From assembly GCA_964561785.1 (NCBI GenBank), contig CAZLRF010000006.1:1-64000 (forward strand): a DNA stretch of 64,000 nucleotides, read 5' to 3'. Both the position numbers and the translations under genes were made by a program. Shown in pieces: positions 52,112-61,052 of the stretch (positions are counted from its first letter, which is position 1; the number at the start of each line of letters is the position of its first letter). The notes under the pieces were generated by a model that saw only the letters and a list, made by a program, of their open reading frames with translations, ran no database searches and had not been told where the DNA came from. Source of the stretch: DATBSL01 sp964561785 (GTDB taxonomy: Bacteria; Acidobacteriota; Vicinamibacteria; Fen-336).

Positions 52112-52465
52112 TCAGGCTTCTCCGAACGCGTTCTCGTCGTGGCGCACCCTCGGGCCGTCCGGGCCCCAGTCGATCGACACGACGTCGAAGCGGAACGCGC
52201 ACCCCTGCGCCCCGTGGCACGCGGCCCAGTGCCGAGCCGCGCGCACCACGCGCTGGCGCTTGGCCGGAGTCACCGCCTCCACCGCGCTGCCGTGCGAGCC
52301 CGAGCGGCGCTCCTTCACCTCGACGAAGACGATCGTGACGCCGTCGCCGGCGACCACGTCGATCTCCCCCGCGCGGCAGCGGTAGTTCCGCGCCAGCACC
52401 CGCAGCCCGCGGCGCACGAGGTGCTCGCAGGCGAGGTCCTCCCCGGCCCCTCCGGGGCGACGCAC
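52112..52465 (-). CDS. YraN family (UPF0102) endonuclease-like protein
   Basis: 117 residues. The PD-(D/E)xK-like core is readable: GEDLACEHLVRRGLRVLARN, RCRAGEIDVVAGDGVTIVFV, EVKERRSGSHGSAVEAVTPA. Function is not settled; family members are putative nucleases of the Holliday-junction resolvase fold. GTG start five bases after the cysS stop, so it belongs to the operon coming from the STAS gene. Confidence 0.88.
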   Translation of the reverse strand: MRRPGGAGEDLACEHLVRRGLRVLARNYRCRAGEIDVVAGDGVTIVFVEVKERRSGSHGSAVEAVTPAKRQRVVRAARHWAACHGAQGCAFRFDVVSIDWGPDGPRVRHDENAFGEA

Positions 52466-52470
52466 GGGCC

Positions 52471-53876
<1,406 letters not shown>

Positions 53877-53880
<4 letters not shown>

Positions 53881-55610
53881 GTTGCCCTCAGGATGAGCGC
53901 GGTGAGGTCGTCCGTGCAACCTGCGGCCCCGGTCCAGGCGTCCACGGCGCGGACGAGGGAGGCGAGCGCCGCCGGCGCGCCCTCGTCACCGGCGGAGCGC
54001 AGGGCCGCGCGCACCCGCTCGTCGCCGAGCTCCTCGCCCGACGGGTCCTGCGCCTCGGTCGCCCCGTCCGTCACCACCGCCACGAGGTCGCCCGGCTGGA
54101 GCGCGATCTCCCGCGCCTCGAGGGACACCTCCTCGAGCAGCCCGAGGACCGGGCCCCCCGCGGTCAGGCGGGCCTCGCCGCCCCCCGCCTTCACGGCGTA
54201 CGGCGGAACATGGCCGGCGTTCACGTAGGCGAGCACCCTTCGGGCGGGGTCGAGCTCGGCGTAGAACAGCGTCACGTACCGGCTCGTCTGCGTGCTCGCG
54301 TAGAGGAAGCGGTTCAGCCGCTCGAGCACCCGCGCGGGCGGGGCGGTGCCGGCCGTGGCGCGCAGCCACGCGTGCACGGAGGCCATCATCAGGCTGGCCG
54401 GGGTCCCCTTGCCCGACACGTCGGCCACGACGAGGCCGAGCCTGCCCTGCTCGAGGGGGATGAAGTCGTAGTAGTCGCCGCCCACCTGGAAGCACGACCG
54501 GCTGAGCGCGGCGAGCTCGAAGCCGGGGAGGGCGGGCGCCTCGCGCGGGAACAGCGTCTGTTGGATCTCCCGGGCGATCTGCAGGTCCCGGTCCTGTCGC
54601 TCCTTCTCGAGGCGCAGGCGCTGCGCCCGTGCGCCCTCGAGGGCGGCCTGCGTCTGCCGCGCGAGGGCGGCGGCGAAGTCGAGGTCCTCGTCCGAGAACG
54701 GCCGCCCCCCGGGCCGCGGCCCCACCGCGAGCAGCCCGCTCACCCGCTCGCCCGCGGCGAGCGGCACCGCGAGGGCGAACCCCCCGTCGAGGAGGGCCTC
54801 GCGCAGGGGGCCCGGAGGAAGGGCCTCCGCCGCCCGGGGCCGGGGCACCTCCTGGAGCAGGCGCCCCCCGTCCGCCTCGATTCGGGCAGAGGGTCCTCCG
54901 GCCCGGCAGCCCCGCGCGTGGACGAGATCGAGCCCCCCCTCGCGGACGCGGTAGACCGCGCTGCGGGTCGCCAGGAACTGCCCCATCGCGGTCGTGGCCA
55001 CGAGCCGCTCGATCGCCTCCTCCTCGAGCTGCGCGGTCAGCTCGCGGAAGATGTCGAAGAGGTTGTTGAGCTGGTAGACCTTCACCGAGAGCGAGCGGTT
55101 CGCCTGCCGCAGCTCCTCGTAGACGAGCCCGTTCTCGATCGGGACCGCGGCGCACGCGGCGAGGCTCTCGATGAAGCCCCTCTCCTCGGGACCGAACGGG
55201 GCTCCGCTCGCCCGCGGGCCCAGCACGAGGAGGGCGATCGTGCGCTCGCCGCGCCGGATGGGGCAGGCGAGCTCGAAACCCGGCAGCCCCGCGCCCGACA
55301 CCAGGGGCTCGCCCGCCCCGGCGGGGACGGTCGGCGGGAGGCCCCGCGCGCCCCCCCGGCAGACCCGCAGGCGGAAGCCTTCCGCGCCCTCGTGTACGTA
55401 GAGGGCCCCCCGGGACACCTGCAGCTCGCCCATCACGACGAGCAGCGCCGCCTCGAGGATCGCGCCGCCGCCGAGCGAGGAGCCGAGCGTCGTCGTGAGG
55501 TCGAGCAGCGAGATGAGCTCGGACATGCGCTTGAGGAGCGGTGGCTCCCGCCCCTCCCGGCGGAAGGCGTCGAGCGCCTGCTGGTACTGGAGCACCACGG
55601 GCACGCTCAC
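53877..55610 (-). CDS. Two-GAF PP2C/SpoIIE-type serine phosphatase (RsbU-like)
   Basis: 577 residues. Two GAF-type sensor domains (about residues 35-180 and 200-345), a coiled linker LRLEKERQDRDLQIAREIQQ and a SpoIIE phosphatase domain with metal-binding motifs GGDYYDFIPL, VVADVSGKGTPASLMMA, VTDGATEAQD and GCTDDLTALIL. It would dephosphorylate the STAS protein encoded two genes upstream. GTG start in GTGA overlap with the anti-sigma gene; stop in ATGA overlap with cysS. GAF ligand unknown. Confidence 0.93.
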
Positions 55611-56047
55611 GGGGCGACCCTCGAGGGCTTGCGCTTCACCATGCGGCACACGTTCCCGCGCGCCGTCCGCCGGAACGTGACCGAGTCCATGATCCGGCCC
55701 ATGAGGTGCATCCCGAGGCCGCCCGTCCGGCGCTCGGAGGCGTAGCGCCGCAGGTCCACATCGGGCACCGACGCGGGATCGACGGCCTCCCCCTGGTCCA
55801 GGACGTCGACGCGCAGCTCGTCCCCCTCGTCCTCGAAACCCAGCTCCACCGTGCGGTCCCCCGCCCCGCGATAGGCGTGCTCGATCACGTTCGTCGAGGC
55901 CTCGTCGACGGCGAGGGCCAGCTGCTCGGCCTGGACCGCGTCGAACCCGGCGACCTCGGCCATCCGGCGCGCCACGTCCCGCACGAGCGCCAGGTACTCC
56001 GTCCGGCTCGGGACCTGGAGGACGAGCGCGGGACGCCGCGCGCTCAC
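55607..56047 (-). CDS. Anti-sigma factor/serine kinase, RsbW-like
   Basis: 146 residues. GHKL ATPase motifs: N box LALAVDEASTNVIEHAYRG, G1 VLDQGEAVDP and G2 RRTGGLGMHLMGRIMD. RsbW-type proteins bind a sigma factor or other partner and phosphorylate a STAS antagonist. GTG start overlaps the STAS stop by four bases, and its stop overlaps the phosphatase start. No sigma factor gene is adjacent, so the output is unknown. Confidence 0.93.
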   Translation of the reverse strand: MSARRPALVLQVPSRTEYLALVRDVARRMAEVAGFDAVQAEQLALAVDEASTNVIEHAYRGAGDRTVELGFEDEGDELRVDVLDQGEAVDPASVPDVDLRRYASERRTGGLGMHLMGRIMDSVTFRRTARGNVCRMVKRKPSRVAP

Positions 56048-56412
56048 GCCGTGGGGCTTCCCGTCCCCTCGCGGAAGCTCATGACCGCCTCGACCTCCGA
56101 GGGGAAGATCCGGTAGAGGTGGTCGAAGCCGAGGATCTCGAAGATGTTGTGGACGGTCTCGTTGAGGTCGGCGAGGCGGATGTCGCCGCCGTTCGATCGC
56201 ACCTCCTCGATCACCCCCATGAGCGCCCCGAGGCCCGCGCTCGCGATGTACTTTAGCCCCGCCCCGCTCACCACGATCCGGTAGCGCCCCCCGTCGATCG
56301 CCTTCTGGATCTCGCCCTCGAACACCCGGACGGTGTGGGCGTTGACGAAGCCCCGGGGGTAGACGAGGACGATGCCCTCCACCTCGCGGCTGTCGACGAG
56401 GAGCTCGCTCAT
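56044..56412 (-). CDS. STAS domain anti-sigma factor antagonist
   Basis: 122 residues. STAS fold with VLVYPRGFVNAHTVRVFEGE, RIVVSGAGLKYIASAGLGAL and the phosphorylatable Ser58 in KYIASAGLG. It is expected to trap the RsbW-like kinase when unphosphorylated. ATG start with TATAGT 17 bases before it. First gene of the module STAS, kinase, phosphatase, cysS, yraN. Confidence 0.93.
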   Translation of the reverse strand: MSELLVDSREVEGIVLVYPRGFVNAHTVRVFEGEIQKAIDGGRYRIVVSGAGLKYIASAGLGALMGVIEEVRSNGGDIRLADLNETVHNIFEILGFDHLYRIFPSEVEAVMSFREGTGSPTA

Positions 56413-56429
56413 GGGCCGGTCCGGGGAGG

Positions 56430-56435
56430 ACTATA
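56430..56435 (-). promoter_or_regulatory. Putative -10 element of the STAS operon
   Basis: TATAGT on the minus strand, 17 bases before the ATG; it overlaps the ribF stop codon. Confidence 0.5.
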
Positions 56436-57375
56436 CATGCTTCGCGCCGCCCTCCGAAAGCAGGGTCCGGGCCCGGGCGATGTCCTCGCGAATGCGGGCC
56501 ACGAGCGCCTCGGCGCCCGCAAAGCGCTCCTCTCCCCGCAGCCGCTCCACGAAGGCGAGCCTGACCCGGGCTCCGTAGAGCTCGCCGTCGAAGTCCAGGA
56601 GGTGGGCCTCGACGGTCTCGTGGGTGCCGCCGAACGTGGGACGGCGGCCGATGTTGACGACGGCGGGCCAGTCCTCCCCGGCCTCGAGCCGGCACCGCGC
56701 CACGTAGACCCCCCGCGACGGAATCACCTCGTTCTCGGACACGAGGTTCGCGGTCGGGATGCCGATCCGGCGGCCCCGGCCCTCTCCCCGCACCACCTGG
56801 GCGTCGACGAAGGGCTCCCGCCCGAGCAGAGCGGAAGCGCTCTTCACGTCGCCCCGCCGCAGCGCCTCGCGGATGCGACTGCTGCTGATCGCAGCGCCGT
56901 CCTCGAGGACCGGGGGCACCGCGCGCACCCCGAATCCGATCCGCGCCCCGAGCGAGCGCAGGACGTCCACGTCGCCGCTCCTCCCCCGTCCGAAGCGAAA
57001 GGACTCCCCGACCACGACCTCGCGGGCGCGCAGCACACCCGCCAGGATGCGCACGGCGAACTCCTCCGGGGACAGCGCGGCGACCTCCGAGCCGAACGGG
57101 AGCACCGCCAGCCGCGACACGCCGAGAGCCACGAGGAGCTCTTCGCGCTGGGCCAGGGTGGTGAGCGCGGGGGGGGCGGCCGAGGGGCGAAGCACGCGGG
57201 CTGGGTGGGGGTCGAAGGTGAGCACGACCGCCTCGCACCGCGCCGCCCGGGCCCCTTCGACGGCCTCCGCCACCAGGGCGCGGTGACCGCGGTGCACCCC
57301 GTCGAAGTTGCCCACCGTGACCACGGGGGCGGGCCGGCCGAGCAAACCGTCCCGATCGAGGGCCAGGCGGTCCAT
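56431..57375 (-). CDS. ribF: Bifunctional riboflavin kinase/FAD synthetase
   Basis: 314 residues. The N-terminal nucleotidyltransferase has TVGNFDGVHRGHRALV, VVLTFDPHPARVL and ISSSRIREALRRGDV. The C-terminal flavokinase has GEGRGRRIGIPTANLV, GVYVARCRLEAGEDWPAVVN and RPTFGGTHETVEAHLL. It makes FMN and FAD. ATG start. It lies 13 bases downstream of the DUF4388 gene stop and probably shares its transcript. Confidence 0.95.
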   Translation of the reverse strand: MDRLALDRDGLLGRPAPVVTVGNFDGVHRGHRALVAEAVEGARAARCEAVVLTFDPHPARVLRPSAAPPALTTLAQREELLVALGVSRLAVLPFGSEVAALSPEEFAVRILAGVLRAREVVVGESFRFGRGRSGDVDVLRSLGARIGFGVRAVPPVLEDGAAISSSRIREALRRGDVKSASALLGREPFVDAQVVRGEGRGRRIGIPTANLVSENEVIPSRGVYVARCRLEAGEDWPAVVNIGRRPTFGGTHETVEAHLLDFDGELYGARVRLAFVERLRGEERFAGAEALVARIREDIARARTLLSEGGAKHV

Positions 57376-57388
57376 CCGCGGGTCGCCG

Positions 57389-58603
57389 CTAGCGGGAGGA
57401 GCGACGCCGCACGGTCGCCTCCGGGCGACTCGCCCCGGCGTCGTCCACGGCGGACAGCAGGTAGCCGTCCGGCTCCACCTCGTAGTGGAACGGGCGGGCC
57501 CACGGGTCGAGCAGGTAGTCGCGGTCCACGAGCCCGGCCCGGACGAGGTCCTCGAGGGCGGCGGGCGGCGTGCCGTGCGTCGCCCGCCACGCCTCGATGG
57601 CTCGCTCGAGGCGGGCGAGACGGGCCGAGGTCAGGCCCTCGAGGAGCGACGCCTCGGTCCCCTCCAGCAGCGGAGCGAGCCCCGTGACCGCGAACGGCGA
57701 GCGCCACTGCACGACCAGGCCGGCCGCCGCGAGGGCGATCACCAGGGCGGCCACCACGTAGCCCGGCACCGGGGAGGCCGCGCCCTCGGCGGGGCCCTCC
57801 TGCTCCTCGGGGGCCGGGCCGGTGCCCGCGGGGGCCACGAGGTTGCGGTTCAGGAAGTCGAAGAGCGTCCGACACACCTCGAACTCGCCGGCGCCCGTGG
57901 AGTCGATGATCGCCTGGACGGTCCGCACGCCGTCCACCTTGCGGAAGACACGCTCCTCGTCCGGGGCGAGACGGATCCGACCCGTGGAGGTCGCGACCCT
58001 CCGCTCGACGAGGCTCGCGTCGGGCGCCGCCCCCGCTCCCACCTCGATCAGAGAGGGATCGACGACCGGCCGGAACACGATGTCGAAGGACGGGATCCGC
58101 TTCTCGATGATGGGCCACTCGTCCACCATCCGGATCCCTTCCATGAGGATGAAGTCCGTGCTCATGGGCACGAAGTTCTCGCGGTCGTAGTCCACCGCGT
58201 CCGCGGGCGCGAAGTGATAGCGCCCGTCTCGCCAGCGGAAGACCCGGAAGACGATCTGGGCGATCTGGACCTGCAGCGCGTCGCGCAGGTCCTTCGTCGT
58301 GATCGCCCCGCCGCTCGCGAGGATGTGGCCGAGCCGCTGCAGGGTCTGCTTCTGGACGGCGAGGGCCTCGTCGAGCCGGTCCTTCGTGATCTTGCCCTGC
58401 TTCACGAGGACGTTGCCGAGCCGGTCCTCGAGGCGTCGAGCGGACGAGTCCGCCATCACCACCATGCCGTTCTCGAACGTCACGGTGACGCTCTCGTCGT
58501 CCTTCTCGTGGGTCAGGGTGAGCAGTCCGGTCTTGCGCTGCAGGCCGATGAGCTGGAAGATGTCGGGCAGGCCGAAGTCGCGGATCGTCCCCTCGAGCGC
58601 CAT
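57389..58603 (-). CDS. DUF4388 protein with a membrane helix and GspG-like C terminus
   Basis: 404 residues. N-terminal DUF4388/PATAN-like domain: LEGTIRDFGLPDIFQLIGLQ, RKTGLLTLTHEKDDESVTV, FENGMVVMADSSARR, then KQGKITKDRLDEALAVQKQT and IFRVFRW-type sequence (QIVFRVFRWRDGRYHF). A single membrane helix is at about 281-299. The periplasmic end resembles the C-terminal half of pseudopilin GspG: LERAIEAWRATHGTPPAALE, DYLLDPWARPFHYEVEPDGY. DUF4388 proteins occur in signalling and motility contexts. It follows the TPR/zinc protein by three bases. Confidence 0.82.
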   Translation of the reverse strand: MALEGTIRDFGLPDIFQLIGLQRKTGLLTLTHEKDDESVTVTFENGMVVMADSSARRLEDRLGNVLVKQGKITKDRLDEALAVQKQTLQRLGHILASGGAITTKDLRDALQVQIAQIVFRVFRWRDGRYHFAPADAVDYDRENFVPMSTDFILMEGIRMVDEWPIIEKRIPSFDIVFRPVVDPSLIEVGAGAAPDASLVERRVATSTGRIRLAPDEERVFRKVDGVRTVQAIIDSTGAGEFEVCRTLFDFLNRNLVAPAGTGPAPEEQEGPAEGAASPVPGYVVAALVIALAAAGLVVQWRSPFAVTGLAPLLEGTEASLLEGLTSARLARLERAIEAWRATHGTPPAALEDLVRAGLVDRDYLLDPWARPFHYEVEPDGYLLSAVDDAGASRPEATVRRRSSR

Positions 58604-58606
58604 CGT

Positions 58607-60550
58607 CTACCCCGCCGCCTGCGGCGCCCGCGCCCGCCGGTGGCCCGGGTGGCGCGCCGGAAGCTCCACCTCCGCCGCCGGACGGAACCGGTTGGCCGCC
58701 GCCCAGACCAGGACCAGGATCCCTCCCGCCCCGATCGCCCCCCAGGGCGGCGAGACGGCGTCCGAGACCTCCGCGAAGGGCACGCGCCGGGAGCCGAGCA
58801 GGACGCCGAGGACGCCGTACCAGACGAGCATCAGCGCCGCCCCCCGCAGCGTCCAGCCCCCGTAGACCTGGCCGGCTCCCGGCGACAGCACCGACAGGGC
58901 GCGGAACACGCGCTCGCGCTTCGCCTCGGCCGCCTGCACCGCCGCCATCTTGCGGTTGCGCGCCGGGGCCGACACACCGTCGCGGACGACGAACATGTGG
59001 TAGCACTGCGAGCACAGCCCGCCGCTCACCTGGCCGAGGTGGCACGAGCGGCAGAACGCGGTGCCGCAGCGCGCGCAGTGGAGGGTGAACGCCTTGGGAC
59101 CGCGCCATCGACCCACCGCGAACGCGACCAGGGCGAAGACCCCGACCGCCGCCGAGAAGCGGCTCGCGAAGGCCCGCGCCACGCCCCCCGCCGGCGGAGG
59201 GGGCTCCCGCCCCTCGATCACGTTCCTCGCGGCCACCCCGCCCGCGGCGCTCGCGAGCTTCCGGGCGACCTGCCCCGTGTCGAGCCCCATGTCCACGACG
59301 GCGTAGTCCCCCGAGTCGTATCGCCACCGGTCGTAGTCGGCCACCAGGCCCGGGGCCAGCCGGTCGGCGTTCGACTTCGCCTCGTTGTACGCCTGGTACT
59401 CGAACTTCTGGAGGTGGACGAGCGAGAGGTTGTAGAACGAGGTGGCCGCGACCTCGGGGGGGCTCCCCGGGGCCGCGCCCTCCCGGTAGCGCTGGCGGGC
59501 CACGTCGAACCCGCCACGCGCGAACTCGAGGTTCGCGAGGTTGTTCCGCGCGACCGCGTCGGAGGGGTTCCGCGCGAGCTCCTCGCGGTACAGCGCGGCC
59601 GCTTCGTCGTACCGCCCCGACTTCCGCCACGCCGCCGCCAGCAGGTACACGAGGTCGCGATCGGCCGGATCCGAGCGGGCCGCCTCCGCGAGCCGTTCCA
59701 AGTCGGCCGCGTCGGGGACGGCCTCGACCGCGCGCAGCGCCGCGTGCAGGAGAGGGCTGCGCGCGGTGCGCGATCGCGCCTCGAGCGACGCGACGAGCGG
59801 CCCCGCCGCGGTCGCGGCCCCGAGGAGCAGGACGGCGAGGAGCCTCTCCCCCCGCGAGAGGTACGGGAACAGCAGCGCGAGCCACCACGGAGCCAGCCAG
59901 CCCCAGCCCTGGAACGTGGCGACCGGAAGGAGGAGCAGCAGCAGGAAGAGCGCCAGCGAAGCGGCCCGGCTCTGGCCGGGACCCAGCCACTCCTCCAGAT
60001 CGTGGCGCAACAGACCGCCGCGGCGCAGGACGAGCGCGACGGCCGCGCCCCACGCGAGGCCGAACGAGGCGAGAAGGAAGGCCACGGTCGCGGTATCGCG
60101 CGAGCGCAGGCTCCCCCGACCCGTGGCGAGAAACGCGGAGACGCCGCGCAGCGCAGCACGCAGGCTCGGCACCACCCCGAGGGGCCCTTTCCTGAGCAGG
60201 GCGCGCGAGAGGCCGGCGTGGGCGTCCGGCAGCCCGGGGGCGAGCTCGACCGCCAGGCGAAAGGCCTCCTCGGCCTCCTCGCGCCGGCCCTCGGCGAGCC
60301 GCGCCGCTCCCCGCTCGACCAGGGCGAGCCCGATCGTGTCGAGGCTGGCGACGTTCCTCTCCACGCGCGCGCGCCGCAGCTCCCGGAGGGCGGCTTCCGC
60401 GCCCGCCGCATCGGCCGCGGCGTCGGCGCGGACGTAGCGGCCCCACATCTCCTCGAAGGTCGGGCCCGGCGGGACGGGCACCGGCGCGTGGGTCCCGGCG
60501 GCCTCGGGCGCAACGGCGAGGAGCAGGGCCAGGGCCAGGCTGGCGCTCAC
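58607..60550 (-). CDS. Membrane protein with TPR repeats and a six-Cys zinc-finger-like segment
   Basis: 647 residues. Signal-like N terminus, TPR-like helices around 45-115, four or more membrane helices between 155 and 250, more TPR units at 300-400 (KSGRYDEAAALYREELARNP, ARNNLANLEFARGGFDVARQ). A Cys pattern follows at 492, 495, 500, 503, 513 and 516 (CARCGTAFCRSC then CSQC), and at the end a TM2-like SPGAGQVYGGWTLRG with two helices. GTG start in a GTGA overlap with the DUF1844 gene. No family name for the whole. Possibly an envelope scaffold; function unknown. Confidence 0.82.
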   Translation of the reverse strand: MSASLALALLLAVAPEAAGTHAPVPVPPGPTFEEMWGRYVRADAAADAAGAEAALRELRRARVERNVASLDTIGLALVERGAARLAEGRREEAEEAFRLAVELAPGLPDAHAGLSRALLRKGPLGVVPSLRAALRGVSAFLATGRGSLRSRDTATVAFLLASFGLAWGAAVALVLRRGGLLRHDLEEWLGPGQSRAASLALFLLLLLLPVATFQGWGWLAPWWLALLFPYLSRGERLLAVLLLGAATAAGPLVASLEARSRTARSPLLHAALRAVEAVPDAADLERLAEAARSDPADRDLVYLLAAAWRKSGRYDEAAALYREELARNPSDAVARNNLANLEFARGGFDVARQRYREGAAPGSPPEVAATSFYNLSLVHLQKFEYQAYNEAKSNADRLAPGLVADYDRWRYDSGDYAVVDMGLDTGQVARKLASAAGGVAARNVIEGREPPPPAGGVARAFASRFSAAVGVFALVAFAVGRWRGPKAFTLHCARCGTAFCRSCHLGQVSGGLCSQCYHMFVVRDGVSAPARNRKMAAVQAAEAKRERVFRALSVLSPGAGQVYGGWTLRGAALMLVWYGVLGVLLGSRRVPFAEVSDAVSPPWGAIGAGGILVLVWAAANRFRPAAEVELPARHPGHRRARAPQAAG

Positions 60551-60954
60551 CGGGGCACCGCCCGGCTCCTCTCGACCCACGCCATCCGGAGCTGAAAGAG
60601 CAGGTCGTCGAGCAGCGCGTCCTCGTCCGCGGTCCTGCGTCCCTCGGTCTTGTCCTTCAGCATCTCGAGCACGGAGATGACCGAACCTGCCGACTCGAGG
60701 GCCTCGACCGGCGAGGGGCCGTCCGGGGAGCTGTGTCCCGACAGCAGGAGGCTCGCCTGCGCCGCGAGGCTCAGCAGAAGGTCGCTCAGCCGTGCGGGTT
60801 CCGCCCGCCGAGGGGTCCGAGGGGCCGGCTTCTCGGCGGGGGCCCGCGCGCCGACCGCGGGCGACTCCGCGCCGCCTTCGGGATCGCGTGGACGGCCCTC
60901 CGGCGTGAAGTGCCGGCGGTCGCTGACGGTGAAGGACTTCTCGGTCTCGCTCAT
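60547..60954 (-). CDS. DUF1844 family protein
   Basis: 135 residues. The first half is Pro/Ala/Arg-rich and low complexity; the second holds the DUF1844 motif LSDLLLSLAAQASLLLSGHS, SAGSVISVLEMLKDKTEGRR, EDALLDDLLFQLRMAWVE. The family is widespread in Acidobacteria, Planctomycetes and Deltaproteobacteria and has no known function. ATG start. First gene of the cluster that continues with the TPR/zinc protein, DUF4388 protein and ribF. Confidence 0.85.
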   Translation of the reverse strand: MSETEKSFTVSDRRHFTPEGRPRDPEGGAESPAVGARAPAEKPAPRTPRRAEPARLSDLLLSLAAQASLLLSGHSSPDGPSPVEALESAGSVISVLEMLKDKTEGRRTADEDALLDDLLFQLRMAWVERSRAVPR

Positions 60955-61028
60955 CCGCGGTCGACAAGGCCCGGCAGGAGGCCCGCGGGCACCCAGCCGA
61001 CCCCCCCGCACCGGTCCGCAGCCGCTGC

Positions 61029-61034
61029 ATCCTA
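61029..61034 (-). promoter_or_regulatory. Putative extended -10 element of the DUF1844 operon
   Basis: TGGTAGGAT on the minus strand (hexamer 61034-61029). The ATG is 74 bases further, so this would give a longer leader than usual here. The 98-base gap 60955-61052 holds nothing else recognised. Confidence 0.35.
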
Positions 61035-61052
61035 CCACAAGTCGCTCTTTCT

